Source: Robinsoniella sp. (lineage in GTDB: Bacteria; Bacillota; Clostridia; Lachnospirales; Lachnospiraceae). Taken from it: DNA of 46,601 nucleotides. The position numbers were made by a program, and so were the translations under genes. The notes beneath the pieces were generated by a model. That model searched no databases, was not told the DNA's origin, and was given only the letters and a program-made list of their open reading frames with translations. The number at the start of each line of letters is the position of its first letter. Position 1 is the first letter of the stretch. Positions 17,126 through 25,816 of the stretch are shown piece by piece. The stretch lies in the NCBI GenBank assembly GCA_023664735.1, contig JAMPFB010000012.1, forward strand, positions 1 to 46,601. The letters are read 5' to 3'.

Positions 17126-18454
17126 ATGGAAAAACGAAGGAAAGACAAAAGAATCATCATAAGCATCGGATTGATTGCTTTCTGCTTTCTTTCGGGCCTG
17201 TGCCTTAGGGAAAGCAGGCTAAAGCAATTAGAAGAAGCTGTCCGCCAATATGTGGATGAAAAGGAAGGAGAACAGATTGCCAATAAGCTGAAGGAATACA
17301 AAAAGCAGGTAGAAGATACAAAGGTGCTTGCAGATGAGTCCTTTGAAGCCGTGAAAGCGCCGGAGGCGGAGATTTTGGATGGGCAGTCCATAGGTAAAGA
17401 GGCGGAACCGGCAGAAAAAGAAGGAGATGGCGGGGAAGAAGATATATTTTCCGGCAAATTTTATTACACCTATCTTTCGGATTCTTTAAAGGTCGTCTAT
17501 AAGGAGGTATATGAAAGTATTTTATCCAGAAAAGAAACAGAGGTTTCCACTTTGTTAAAGGAAAATCTGGACATTGCCTTTCAATGTGTGTTAAACGATT
17601 TCCCGGAAATCTTTTATGTGGGTGGCTATCATTATACGGAGCATACAAGGGCTACGGAAACGGTAAAGCTGGTATTTTCGGCAGATTATACTATGACGGA
17701 GGAGGAAATCAGAGAAGCAGAGCCTAAAATTGATGCTTATGTGCAGTCATGCTTTGCAGGCATGAGCAGTACAATGAGCCAGTATGAACAGGTAAAATAT
17801 ATATACGATTATATTATTACCCACACGGAATACGATTTAGAGGCGCCCAATAATCAAAATATCTGTTCTGTGTTTTTAGAAGGAAGGTCTGTGTGTCAGG
17901 GCTATGCGGAGGCTATGGAATATTTGCTGCAAAAGAGGGGCTTTGTTATTTCCATAGTAAACGGATATGTGGAAAATGGAAGCCGCCATGCATGGAATAT
18001 CCTTATGGTAGATGGAAACTACTACTATTTGGATGCTACATGGGGGGATGTGGATTATCAGTCGGCAGAAGGAACCGATACGGGCATTTCCAAGGAAGTT
18101 ATGCCCATCAATTATGACTATTTTCTGATTACCACGGAGCAGTTAAATGTTACCCACCAGATTAACAACATTGTTGCCGTGCCTGCCTGCGTGGCAACCC
18201 AGAATAACTACTATAGAAAAGAAGGGCTGTATTTTGAAGCGGTGGACAAGGAAAAGCTTGCCATGATTTTTCAAAATGCAAGGGACAGAGGGGAGGAGAC
18301 TGTAACGATTAAGTGCAGCAATGACTCTGTTTATACAGCAATGCGCTCCTATCTGTTAGACGATCAGGGAATATTCAACTATACGGTCAATAAAAGCAAG
18401 GTTACCTATTATGACAGCCAGCAAATGGGAACTTTATGTTTTTGGCTGGAATAG
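17126..18454 (+). CDS. Membrane-anchored transglutaminase-like (protease superfamily) protein
   Basis: The protein has 442 aa. It has an N-terminal signal anchor (about residues 8-26 after a basic start), a coiled-coil-like charged stalk (about 30-110) and an extracellular domain. The transglutaminase core has a complete triad: C257 in GRSVCQGYAEA, H288 in SRHAWNI and D303 in YLDATWGD. In bacteria such domains may act as cysteine proteases, amidases or cross-linkers, and the substrate cannot be read from the sequence. The in-frame ATG 17075 lies inside prfC; ATG 17126, 14 bases after prfC, is preferred. Confidence 0.85.
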   Translation: MEKRRKDKRIIISIGLIAFCFLSGLCLRESRLKQLEEAVRQYVDEKEGEQIANKLKEYKKQVEDTKVLADESFEAVKAPEAEILDGQSIGKEAEPAEKEGDGGEEDIFSGKFYYTYLSDSLKVVYKEVYESILSRKETEVSTLLKENLDIAFQCVLNDFPEIFYVGGYHYTEHTRATETVKLVFSADYTMTEEEIREAEPKIDAYVQSCFAGMSSTMSQYEQVKYIYDYIITHTEYDLEAPNNQNICSVFLEGRSVCQGYAEAMEYLLQKRGFVISIVNGYVENGSRHAWNILMVDGNYYYLDATWGDVDYQSAEGTDTGISKEVMPINYDYFLITTEQLNVTHQINNIVAVPACVATQNNYYRKEGLYFEAVDKEKLAMIFQNARDRGEETVTIKCSNDSVYTAMRSYLLDDQGIFNYTVNKSKVTYYDSQQMGTLCFWLE

Positions 18455-18458
18455 TTCT

Positions 18459-18486
18459 TTGCAAAAAAAGGAATCTTTGTTATAAT
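18459..18486 (+). promoter_or_regulatory. Sigma-A promoter of the asp23-nusB-to-recN unit
   Basis: TTGCAA at 18459-18464, a 16-nt spacer and a perfect TATAAT at 18481-18486 lie just ahead of asp23. This is the only strong vegetative promoter I can see before the long run of closely packed genes ending at recN. Confidence 0.6.
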
Positions 18487-18517
18487 AAACCAATAGATAG
18501 TGGAAGGAGGTACCAAA

Positions 18518-18904
18518 ATGGAAAAAGAGCAGGAACGTGGTACTTATGTATTAAAAGAAGATAAGAAGATCGGTGCAGTGCAGATTGCTGATGACGTGGT
18601 TGCCATGATTGCCAGTCTGGCAGCTACTGAGGTGGAAGGCGTAGGCGCCATGGTTGGAAATATTACAAATGAGCTTATGAGCAAGGTGGGAATGAAAAAG
18701 CTTACAAAGGGCGTCAAGGTGGAGATTTTAGAGCAGGTGGTCAGCGTGGATTTAGCCATAACAATGGAATACGGCTATAACATTCCCCAGACCTGTCAGG
18801 CAGTCCAGAATAAGGTGAAGGCATCCATTGAAAATATGACAGGCTTAGAGGTTTCCGATGTGAATATCCGCATTGCGGGAGTCAATATGAAAACCGAACA
18901 ATAA
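18518..18904 (+). CDS. Asp23/Gls24 family envelope stress protein
   Basis: The protein has 128 aa. It carries the family pattern IADDVVAMIASLAATEVEGV, then EQVVSVDLAITMEYG and a C-terminal VNIRIAGV. Asp23/Gls24 proteins bind near the membrane and respond to alkaline or cell-wall stress in other Gram-positives. In Clostridia one copy sits just before nusB, as here. The in-frame GTG 18500 is rejected because GGAGG at 18503-18508 is the RBS for ATG 18518. Confidence 0.92.
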   Translation: MEKEQERGTYVLKEDKKIGAVQIADDVVAMIASLAATEVEGVGAMVGNITNELMSKVGMKKLTKGVKVEILEQVVSVDLAITMEYGYNIPQTCQAVQNKVKASIENMTGLEVSDVNIRIAGVNMKTEQ

Positions 18905-18915
18905 AAAGTAGGAAA

Positions 18916-18937
18916 GGGTGCTTTATGCACCCCTTTT
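18916..18937 (+). terminator. Short attenuator-like hairpin between asp23 and nusB
   Basis: GGGTGC (18916-18921), a 5-nt loop and GCACCC (18927-18932) are followed by CTTTT. A bulged C allows three more A-T pairs. The stem is short, so it is more likely a partial terminator or mRNA end that lowers expression of the downstream genes than a full stop. Confidence 0.4.
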
Positions 18938-18984
18938 CACTATGGAATAAAACAGGAATAGGGAAAATAGTAAAGGAAAAGACT

Positions 18985-19383
18985 ATGAGCAGAAGAGAAA
19001 TCAGGGAGCAGATTTTTAAAATATTGTTCCGCATAGAATTTAATCAGATAGAAGACATGCCAGAACAGCTTCGCTTATTTTTTGAGCAGGAAGAAACAAT
19101 AGAAGAAAAGGATGAACAGGAAATTCGTGGGAAGTACGAAAAAATTGCAGACAAGCTGGAAGTCATTGATGGCATGCTAGAGGAAAAGGCGGATAAATGG
19201 TCTGTAAGCCGTATGGGAAAGGTAGAGCTTGCTCTGCTCCGTCTTGCCATATATGAAATGGAATTTGACGATAATGTTCCGGTTTCCGTTGCAATCAATG
19301 AAGCAGTGGAGCTGGCAAAGAAGTTTGGACAGGATGAAGCTCCTGCTTTTATCAATGGAGTTTTAGCAAAGTTTACAAAGTAA
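18985..19383 (+). CDS. nusB: Transcription antitermination factor NusB
   Basis: NusB binds boxA RNA with NusE/S10 for rRNA antitermination. The all-helical 132-aa protein starts MSRREIREQIFKILF and ends with the family-typical VPVSVAINEAVELAKKFG and FINGVLAK. ATG 18985 (AAAGGAAA upstream) is chosen over ATG 18925, which would begin inside the hairpin region. It is followed by xseA after 41 bases. Confidence 0.95.
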   Translation: MSRREIREQIFKILFRIEFNQIEDMPEQLRLFFEQEETIEEKDEQEIRGKYEKIADKLEVIDGMLEEKADKWSVSRMGKVELALLRLAIYEMEFDDNVPVSVAINEAVELAKKFGQDEAPAFINGVLAKFTK

Positions 19384-19406
19384 GGAAAGTCCCTGCGCAG
19401 CAGGGG
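19377..19406 (+). repeat. Leader element shared by xseA and argR (copy 1)
   Basis: The 17-mer AAAGTAAGGAAAGTCCC at 19377-19393 recurs exactly at 25301-25317. Here the CCC starts a small hairpin, CCCTGC (19391-19396) with GCAGGG (19400-19405), whose right arm is the G-rich region just before the first possible xseA start. A role in translation initiation is inference. Confidence 0.45.
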
Positions 19407-19424
19407 ATGGAGCAGGGAAATGCA

Positions 19425-20633
19425 ATGCAGAAAAATATATATTCCGTTTTTCAGGTAAATGGTTATATTAAAAATATGTTTACACAGGATTTTATGTTAA
19501 GGACCATTTCCGTAAGAGGAGAAGCAAGCAATGTAAAATATCATTCCTCCGGGCATATTTATTTTACCCTGAAGGATGAACGGAGCGCTTTATCCTGTGT
19601 GATGTTTGCCGGAAACCGCAAAGGGCTTGCTTTTTTATTAGAAGAAGGAAAGCAGATTGTGGTAAACGGTACGATAGATGTTTATGAAAGAGATGGAAAA
19701 TACCAGCTTTATGCCAAGGAGATTACTTTAGACGGAACAGGACAGCTTTATGAAAGGTTTGAAGCCTTGAAGCAGGAGTTATTGGAAATGGGTATGTTTG
19801 CACCAGAATATAAACGGCATATTCCAAAGTACAGCAAGGTAATCGGCGTGGTGACGGCGCCTACCGGTGCAGCAGTAAGGGATATTATCCATATTGCCAC
19901 AAGGCGGAATCCTTATGTGCAGATTCTGTTATATCCGGCAATTGTCCAAGGAGAACAGGCAGTGGGCAGCATTATCAATGGCATCCATGCTTTAGAGGAA
20001 AAACAGGTGGATGTTATGATTGTTGGCAGAGGCGGCGGTTCCATAGAGGACTTATGGGCGTTCAATGAAAGGGCAGTGGCAGAGGCAATTTTTAACTGTT
20101 CTGTCCCCATTATTTCTGCTGTAGGCCATGAAACAGATACGACCATAGCAGACTTTGTGGCAGATCTGCGGGCTCCCACTCCATCGGCAGCAGCAGAGCT
20201 GGCAGTGATGGAGTACAGCCAGATACAAAAGGAGCAGCAGGAATACAGGGAACGGTTAAAGAGACAGATGGAAAGGCTGCTTTCCTTAAGGAGAAACAGG
20301 CTGGAAAACTACCAGCTTCGCATATCCTATCAAAATCCAGCCAACCGGATCAGGGAACAGAGAATGTATGCCCTTACTATAGAAGAAAAGCTAAAAAGGG
20401 CAATGGAGGATAAGATAAAGGATAACAGGCATAGGTTTTCTGTATATATTGAAAGGCTGAAGGGGCTCTCTCCCATGGATAAGCTGAATCAGGGCTATGG
20501 CTTTGTGGCAGACCAAAGAGGTGCAGCTATTCGGGATGTTTCCGCACTGTCTTTAGGAGATCCCATTTATGTCAGCTTAAGAAATGGAACCGTGGAAGCA
20601 AGGGTGGAAAAAATTACAAAAAGAAGGAAATAG
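19425..20633 (+). CDS. xseA: Exodeoxyribonuclease VII large subunit
   Basis: XseA is the catalytic subunit of exonuclease VII, which degrades single-stranded DNA in repair. An N-terminal OB domain (SVRGEASNVKYHSSGHIYFTL), the catalytic core with VIVGRGGGSIEDLW and AVGHETDTTIADFVAD, and a C-terminal coiled-coil are visible. ATG 19425 (AGGGA upstream) gives the usual MQKNIYSVFQVNGYIK start and 402 aa. ATG 19407 would add six residues and is also possible. The xseB start follows 2 bases after the stop. Confidence 0.95.
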   Translation: MQKNIYSVFQVNGYIKNMFTQDFMLRTISVRGEASNVKYHSSGHIYFTLKDERSALSCVMFAGNRKGLAFLLEEGKQIVVNGTIDVYERDGKYQLYAKEITLDGTGQLYERFEALKQELLEMGMFAPEYKRHIPKYSKVIGVVTAPTGAAVRDIIHIATRRNPYVQILLYPAIVQGEQAVGSIINGIHALEEKQVDVMIVGRGGGSIEDLWAFNERAVAEAIFNCSVPIISAVGHETDTTIADFVADLRAPTPSAAAELAVMEYSQIQKEQQEYRERLKRQMERLLSLRRNRLENYQLRISYQNPANRIREQRMYALTIEEKLKRAMEDKIKDNRHRFSVYIERLKGLSPMDKLNQGYGFVADQRGAAIRDVSALSLGDPIYVSLRNGTVEARVEKITKRRK

Positions 20634-20635
20634 AA

Positions 20636-20851
20636 ATGGCAGGAAAAAAGAAAGAAATCACTTTGGAAGAGGCATTTGAGCAATTAGAAGAAACCCTGCA
20701 GGCATTAGAGGCAGAGGACATTACATTAGAAGCTGCCTTTTCGCAGTATAAGCAGGGGATGGAGCTTTTAAAGCATTGCAACGATTTAATCGACCAAGTG
20801 GAAAAAAAGGTGTTAGTATTAAGTGAGGACGGAGAATGCCATGAATTTTAA
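20636..20851 (+). CDS. xseB: Exodeoxyribonuclease VII small subunit
   Basis: A 71-aa helical protein with the family pattern TLEEAFEQLEETLQALEAED and a leucine-rich second helix (FSQYKQGMELLKHCNDLI). It packs on the XseA coiled-coil. It directly follows xseA, and its 3' end overlaps ispA by 11 bases, so the three are translationally linked. Confidence 0.94.
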   Translation: MAGKKKEITLEEAFEQLEETLQALEAEDITLEAAFSQYKQGMELLKHCNDLIDQVEKKVLVLSEDGECHEF

Positions 20852-21731
20852 AGAAGAGCTTGCAAAAAGAGTAGAGGAAATAGAAGAAATCATAAAGGCT
20901 TATCTTCCCAAAGAGGAAGGGAATCAAAAGGTAGTGCTGCAGGCGATGAATTACAGCATACTTTCAGGAGGAAAGCGCCTAAGGCCCATGCTGATGCAGG
21001 AGGCATACCGGCTATATGGAGGAAAAGAAGAAATCGTAAAGCCTTTTATGGCGGCTCTTGAAATGATACATACCTATTCCCTGATTCATGATGACTTACC
21101 GGCAATGGATAATGACGAGTATAGAAGGGGAAGAAAGACTACCCATATGGTTTACGGGGAGGCAATGGCAATCTTAGCAGGTGATGGCTTACTGAATTAT
21201 GCGTTTGAAACGGCAGCAGGAGCCTTTTGTCTAAAGCCGGGAGATGGCAGGGTGGAAAGGGCATTTTCCATTTTGGCAAAAAAGGCAGGAATCTATGGAA
21301 TGATCGGCGGGCAGACTGCAGATATTCTGGCAGAGGAAAGAGAAGAAATGCTTTCCTTAGAGGAGCTTCTTTATATTCATGAAAATAAGACTGCAGCCTT
21401 AATCCAAAGCGCCCTTACTATTGGAGCAGTGCTGGCTGGCGCTGGAAAAGAGCAGATTGCGCGCATGGAGAAGGTGGGCTTTGACCTTGGGGTTGCATTC
21501 CAGATTCAGGATGATATTTTGGATGTAACAGGCAGCATGGAGAAGCTGGGCAAGCCAGTAGGAAGCGATGAAAGGAATCATAAGGCGACTTATGTAACAT
21601 TAGTGGGGCTGGAGAAAGCGGGGAAAGAGCAGGAGGAGCTTTCTAAGGAGGCGCTTAAGCTGTTGGAAGGAGAAGGAGCAGGTTCCTTTTTCAAACAGCT
21701 TGTGCAGTCCCTGATTACAAGAGAAAGTTAG
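20841..21731 (+). CDS. ispA: Polyprenyl (farnesyl/geranyl) diphosphate synthase
   Basis: This trans-isoprenyl diphosphate synthase condenses DMAPP/IPP to geranyl and farnesyl diphosphate. Both aspartate-rich motifs are present: DDLPAMDND (first DDxxxxD) and DDILD (second). GGKRLRP and GDGLL are also seen. The length is 296 aa. ATG 20841 is preferred to ATG 20823. Its position between xseB and dxs is the usual Firmicute arrangement. Exact chain length cannot be proved from the sequence, but FPP synthase is most likely. Confidence 0.94.
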   Translation: MNFKEELAKRVEEIEEIIKAYLPKEEGNQKVVLQAMNYSILSGGKRLRPMLMQEAYRLYGGKEEIVKPFMAALEMIHTYSLIHDDLPAMDNDEYRRGRKTTHMVYGEAMAILAGDGLLNYAFETAAGAFCLKPGDGRVERAFSILAKKAGIYGMIGGQTADILAEEREEMLSLEELLYIHENKTAALIQSALTIGAVLAGAGKEQIARMEKVGFDLGVAFQIQDDILDVTGSMEKLGKPVGSDERNHKATYVTLVGLEKAGKEQEELSKEALKLLEGEGAGSFFKQLVQSLITRES

Positions 21732-21744
21732 GGGGAGTTACATT

Positions 21745-23613
21745 ATGTTGTTAGAGAAAATTGAGAAGGAAAACGACATAAAGAAAATTGCACCTGAGGA
21801 TTATAATCTGCTGGCAGAGGAAATCAGACAATTCCTCATTGAAAAAATCAGTGTGACCGGAGGGCACTTAGGCTCCAATTTAGGAGCGGTAGAGCTTACC
21901 ATGGCTTTGCATCTTGCCCTGAATCTGCCGGAGGATAAGATTATATGGGATGTGGGGCACCAGTCCTATACCCATAAGCTGTTAACGGGAAGAAGAGAAG
22001 GCTTTGAACAGCTTCGTACCTATGGGGGCATGAGCGGCTTTCCAAAGCGGAAGGAAAGCAACTGCGATGCTTTTGATACCGGACACAGCTCAACCTCCAT
22101 ATCAGCAGGGCTTGGACTTGTGGAGGCAAGGGAAATCAAAGGAGAAAGCCATACGATTGTTTCCGTAATCGGTGACGGCGCCCTGACAGGGGGCATGGCT
22201 TATGAGGCGTTAAATAATGCGGCAAGGCTGGAAAGTAATTTTATTATTATATTAAATGATAATAACATGTCCATATCAGAAAATGTAGGAGGGGTATCCT
22301 CTTATTTAAACAGTATCCGTACAGACAGTAAATATCTGGATTTGAAGGACAGCATTTATTATAAGCTTTTGGATGTTCCAAAGGTAGGTGCGCCTATCGT
22401 GCGAAAAATCCAGAAGGCAAAAAACAGCTTTAAGCAGCTGGTAATACCGGGCATGTTTTTTGAAGATATGGGCATTACTTATTTAGGCCCGGTAAATGGC
22501 CACGACATTGGCGCCCTGACAAAAGTATTAAAGGAAGCAAAACGAAAAAATACAGCCGTTTTGGTACATGTCAATACCCAGAAGGGAAAAGGATATGGAC
22601 CGGCTGAAAGGCATCCGGCAAGATTCCATGGAGCGGAGCCCTTTCAAATTGAAACAGGGCTTCCGGCAAATCCCAGAAAGAAAGCAAGCTATACAGATGT
22701 GTTTGCAACAGTCATGAATAAATTAGGGGACCGGGATAAGGATATTGTGGCAATTACTGCAGCCATGCCGGACGGCACAGGCCTTAAGCGGTTTCGGAAC
22801 CGTTATCCAGAGCGGTTTTTTGATGTGGGCATTGCGGAGGAGCATGCGGTTACCTTTGCGGCAGGTCTGGCAGCAGGAGGGCTTAAGCCTGTGGTGGCAG
22901 TGTATTCTTCCTTTTTGCAAAGGGCCTATGACCAGATTCTACATGATGTATGTATTCAGGACCTTCCCGTTATATTTGCCATTGACCGGGCAGGGCTAGT
23001 GGGAAGCGATGGGGAGACCCATCAGGGGATTTTTGATTTATCCTATTTATCCAGTATTCCGGGAATGCATATTATGGCGCCCAAAAATAAATGGGAGCTG
23101 TCGGATATGCTTAAGTTTGCGGTCGAGTTTCAGCATCCCATTGCAATCCGTTATCCAAGAGGAGAAGCTTATGACGGTTTAAAGGAATTTAGACAGCCGG
23201 TAGAGCTTGGAAAAAGCGAAGTCATTTATCAGGGAAGCAAAATTGCTCTTCTGGCAGTAGGCAGCATGGTGAAGACTGCTCTTACCGTACATGATATGCT
23301 GGAAAAAGCGGGCATTTTAGCTACGCTGGTAAACAGTCGGTTTGTAAAGCCAGTGGATGAAGAGCTGCTTAAGGAGCTTTCTAAGGAGCATAAGCTTATT
23401 GTAACTATGGAGGAAAACGTATTAAGCGGAGGCTTTGGAGAAAGGATTCTGGATTTTATGGCAGGAGAAGGACTTCCTGTAAAGGTGCTAACTATCGGAT
23501 TGCCGGATGCTTATGTGGAGCATGGCAACGTGGAATTGTTAAAAAAATCCGTAGGAATTGATAAAGATACAATTTTTCACAAAATCATGGAAGAAAGTAA
23601 GGAGCTTTTATGA
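21745..23613 (+). CDS. dxs: 1-deoxy-D-xylulose-5-phosphate synthase
   Basis: Dxs makes DXP from pyruvate and glyceraldehyde 3-phosphate with thiamine diphosphate, the entry step of the MEP pathway. The TPP motif starts GDGALTGGMAYEALNNA and ends ILNDNNMSIS. The HQSYTHKLLTGR segment, DVGIAEEHAVTFAAG and the C-terminal transketolase domain are present. The 622 aa is full length. The RBS AGGGGGAG precedes ATG 21745. Its 3' end overlaps tlyA (ATGA). Confidence 0.97.
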   Translation: MLLEKIEKENDIKKIAPEDYNLLAEEIRQFLIEKISVTGGHLGSNLGAVELTMALHLALNLPEDKIIWDVGHQSYTHKLLTGRREGFEQLRTYGGMSGFPKRKESNCDAFDTGHSSTSISAGLGLVEAREIKGESHTIVSVIGDGALTGGMAYEALNNAARLESNFIIILNDNNMSISENVGGVSSYLNSIRTDSKYLDLKDSIYYKLLDVPKVGAPIVRKIQKAKNSFKQLVIPGMFFEDMGITYLGPVNGHDIGALTKVLKEAKRKNTAVLVHVNTQKGKGYGPAERHPARFHGAEPFQIETGLPANPRKKASYTDVFATVMNKLGDRDKDIVAITAAMPDGTGLKRFRNRYPERFFDVGIAEEHAVTFAAGLAAGGLKPVVAVYSSFLQRAYDQILHDVCIQDLPVIFAIDRAGLVGSDGETHQGIFDLSYLSSIPGMHIMAPKNKWELSDMLKFAVEFQHPIAIRYPRGEAYDGLKEFRQPVELGKSEVIYQGSKIALLAVGSMVKTALTVHDMLEKAGILATLVNSRFVKPVDEELLKELSKEHKLIVTMEENVLSGGFGERILDFMAGEGLPVKVLTIGLPDAYVEHGNVELLKKSVGIDKDTIFHKIMEESKELL

Positions 23614-24431
23614 AGGAAAGACTGGATGTACTTTTAGTGAAGCAGAAACTGGCGCCTTCTAGGGAAAAAGCAAAGGCTGTTTTAATGGCGGGGCAGGTAT
23701 TTGTGGACAATCAGAAAGAGGATAAGCCCGGAACCATGTTCGACCCTGATAAGGTGCAAATAGAAGTAAGGGGCAGTACATTAAAATATGTGAGCCGGGG
23801 CGGGTTGAAGCTGGAAAAGGCAATGAAGGAATTTCCCATAGGGCTTTCGGGAAAGACCTGTATGGATATAGGGGCATCCACCGGAGGGTTTACGGACTGT
23901 ATGCTGCAAAACGGAGCTGCAAAGGTGTATGCCATTGATGTAGGCCACGGGCAGTTAGACTGGAAGCTTAGAAACGATGAACGGGTAATCTGCATGGAAA
24001 AGACCAATTTCCGTTATGTGACAAAGGAGCAGGTGCCGGAGGAAATTGATTTTGCTTCTGTAGATGTGTCTTTTATTTCCCTGACAAAAATACTTCCGGC
24101 AGCTAAGCCGCTTTTAAAGGAAGGCGGGCAAATGGTATGCCTGATTAAGCCCCAGTTTGAGGCAGGCAGGGAAAAGGTAGGAAAAAAAGGCGTAGTAACT
24201 GATAAGCAGGTGCATAGGGAAGTCATTGAAAAGGTGGCGGACTTTGGAGCTGACATGGGATTTTTGATTTTGGGGCTTTCTTATTCCCCCATTAAAGGGC
24301 CGGAAGGAAATATTGAGTACCTGCTTTATTTAGAAAATAGAAAAACAGAGGGGACGGAGCCGGAAGAGAAAATAGAGGGGCTTATTTCAGAGGTGGTTCA
24401 GGCAGCTCATGAAAGCCTGTCCGGAAAGTAG
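23610..24431 (+). CDS. tlyA: TlyA family rRNA (cytidine-2'-O)-methyltransferase
   Basis: An N-terminal S4 RNA-binding domain (RLDVLLVKQKLAPSREKAK) is followed by an FtsJ-like SAM methyltransferase core with DIGASTGGFTDCML, VDVSFISLTKILP and LIKPQFEAG. In characterised members TlyA methylates 16S and 23S rRNA; older annotation calls it a hemolysin. The length of 273 aa is typical. It sits between dxs and nadK, the common Firmicute order. Confidence 0.93.
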   Translation: MKERLDVLLVKQKLAPSREKAKAVLMAGQVFVDNQKEDKPGTMFDPDKVQIEVRGSTLKYVSRGGLKLEKAMKEFPIGLSGKTCMDIGASTGGFTDCMLQNGAAKVYAIDVGHGQLDWKLRNDERVICMEKTNFRYVTKEQVPEEIDFASVDVSFISLTKILPAAKPLLKEGGQMVCLIKPQFEAGREKVGKKGVVTDKQVHREVIEKVADFGADMGFLILGLSYSPIKGPEGNIEYLLYLENRKTEGTEPEEKIEGLISEVVQAAHESLSGK

Positions 24432-24439
24432 TGGGAGAT

Positions 24440-25300
24440 ATGAATCATTTTTTTGTGCTGACGAATCAGCCTAAGGACAAGGATTTAAAAATCACCAATT
24501 ACATATGCGAATATATGAGGGAAAGAGGAAAGCAGTGTGATTACATGGTGTTTGCGCCGGAAAAGGAAAGGTTAGGTGATGATAACCAGAATCCTTTGAA
24601 CTTACCTTCTAATTTAGAATGTATTCTTGTGCTTGGAGGAGACGGAACCCTTCTTCAAGCTGCCATGGATACGCTGTATCTGGATATTCCCCTAATTGGA
24701 ATCAATCTGGGAAATCTGGGCTTTTTGGCAGAGGTGGAGCAGTCCCATATGAATGAAGCGCTGGAGCAGCTAATTTGGGGCCAGTGGCAGCAGGAGGAGA
24801 GGATGATGCTTTCCGGTACTTTAAGGAAGGCAGGGAAAGAAGCAAAAAAGTATCATGCGCTGAATGATATTGTGCTTACAAGGGAAGGCTCTCTTCGTAT
24901 CGTGACCTATGATATTTATGTAAATGGACAGTTTTTAAACAGCTTCCATGCAGATGGAGTCATTGTGTCCACCCCTACCGGTTCTACCGGCTACAATATG
25001 TCGGCAGGAGGCCCTATTGTGGAGCCTAAGGCAAAGCTGATACTAATTACGCCTATCTGTCCCCATACCCTTAACACCAGAAGCATTGTTTTGTCCCCTG
25101 AGGATGAAATCGAAGTCAAAATTGGAGTGGGCAAGAACGGGGACGTGCAAGGGGCAGAAGTGAATTTTGATGGTAAATTCAGGGAATCCTTGAAAACCGG
25201 GGACAGCATTGCAATCAGCCAGTCGGGAAAGGTTACAAGGCTGATACGGTTAAGCAGGGAAAGCTTTTTGGAAGTGCTTCATAAGAAAATCAGCGAGTAG
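24440..25300 (+). CDS. nadK: NAD kinase
   Basis: NadK phosphorylates NAD to NADP. The GGDGTLLQA nucleotide motif and INLGNLGFLAEVE are present, as are NDIVLTR, the TPTGSTGYNMSAGGP stretch and PICPHTLNTRSIVL. The length is 286 aa. ATG 24440 (GGGAGA upstream) is preferred to GTG 24431, which overlaps the tlyA stop. Confidence 0.95.
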   Translation: MNHFFVLTNQPKDKDLKITNYICEYMRERGKQCDYMVFAPEKERLGDDNQNPLNLPSNLECILVLGGDGTLLQAAMDTLYLDIPLIGINLGNLGFLAEVEQSHMNEALEQLIWGQWQQEERMMLSGTLRKAGKEAKKYHALNDIVLTREGSLRIVTYDIYVNGQFLNSFHADGVIVSTPTGSTGYNMSAGGPIVEPKAKLILITPICPHTLNTRSIVLSPEDEIEVKIGVGKNGDVQGAEVNFDGKFRESLKTGDSIAISQSGKVTRLIRLSRESFLEVLHKKISE

Positions 25301-25333
25301 AAAGTAAGGAAAGTCCCCGGCAGAAGCTTGGGG
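25301..25333 (+). repeat. Leader element shared by xseA and argR (copy 2)
   Basis: The 17-mer AAAGTAAGGAAAGTCCC at 25301-25317 is identical to 19377-19393. It starts directly after the nadK stop. It is followed by CCCC (25315-25318), an 11-nt loop and GGGG (25330-25333). The copies differ in the loop but both put a G-run that could act as a Shine-Dalgarno sequence into the hairpin. Confidence 0.45.
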
Positions 25334-25354
25334 AAAATGGGCAGGAATGTTAAC

Positions 25355-25807
25355 ATGAAAAAAAGCAGGCATGAAAAAATAGTAGAATTGATTGAAAAGG
25401 AGCAAATAGGTACTCAGGAGGAGCTTGCCAAAAGGCTGAATGAGGCAGGATTTTTAGTAACTCAGGCAACTGTTTCCAGAGATATCAGACAGCTTCATCT
25501 GACGAAAGTGCAGCTTCCAGAAGGTGCACAGAAATATGCGCTTTTACAAAACAATGACAGCCAACTGGGAGATAAATATATCAGGGTGTTAAGGGACGGC
25601 TTTGTTTCCGTAGATGTGGCGGGCAATTTGCTAGTACTAAAAACCGTTTCTGGCATGGCGATGGCAGTGGCGGCATCTATAGATGCCATGAAGCTTCCAG
25701 AGGTGGTAGGCTCCATAGCAGGAGATGATACGGTTATGGTAGCTGTCCGCACACCGGAAGAAACAAGGCTTCTGATGGATAAAATCAAAGGGCTTATTGG
25801 AGAGTAA
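25355..25807 (+). CDS. argR: Arginine repressor ArgR/AhrC
   Basis: ArgR is a hexameric arginine-sensing repressor. It has an N-terminal winged helix (ending VTQATVSRDIRQLHLTK) and a C-terminal oligomerisation/arginine-binding domain with EVVGSIAGDDTVMV, whose two aspartates bind arginine. The length is 150 aa. ATG 25355 gives the usual MKKSRHEKIVELI start; in-frame TTG 25328 and ATG 25337 are less likely. In this cluster ArgR is typically next to recN. No arginine genes are in the window. Confidence 0.94.
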   Translation: MKKSRHEKIVELIEKEQIGTQEELAKRLNEAGFLVTQATVSRDIRQLHLTKVQLPEGAQKYALLQNNDSQLGDKYIRVLRDGFVSVDVAGNLLVLKTVSGMAMAVAASIDAMKLPEVVGSIAGDDTVMVAVRTPEETRLLMDKIKGLIGE

Positions 25808-25816
25808 GGATAAAGT

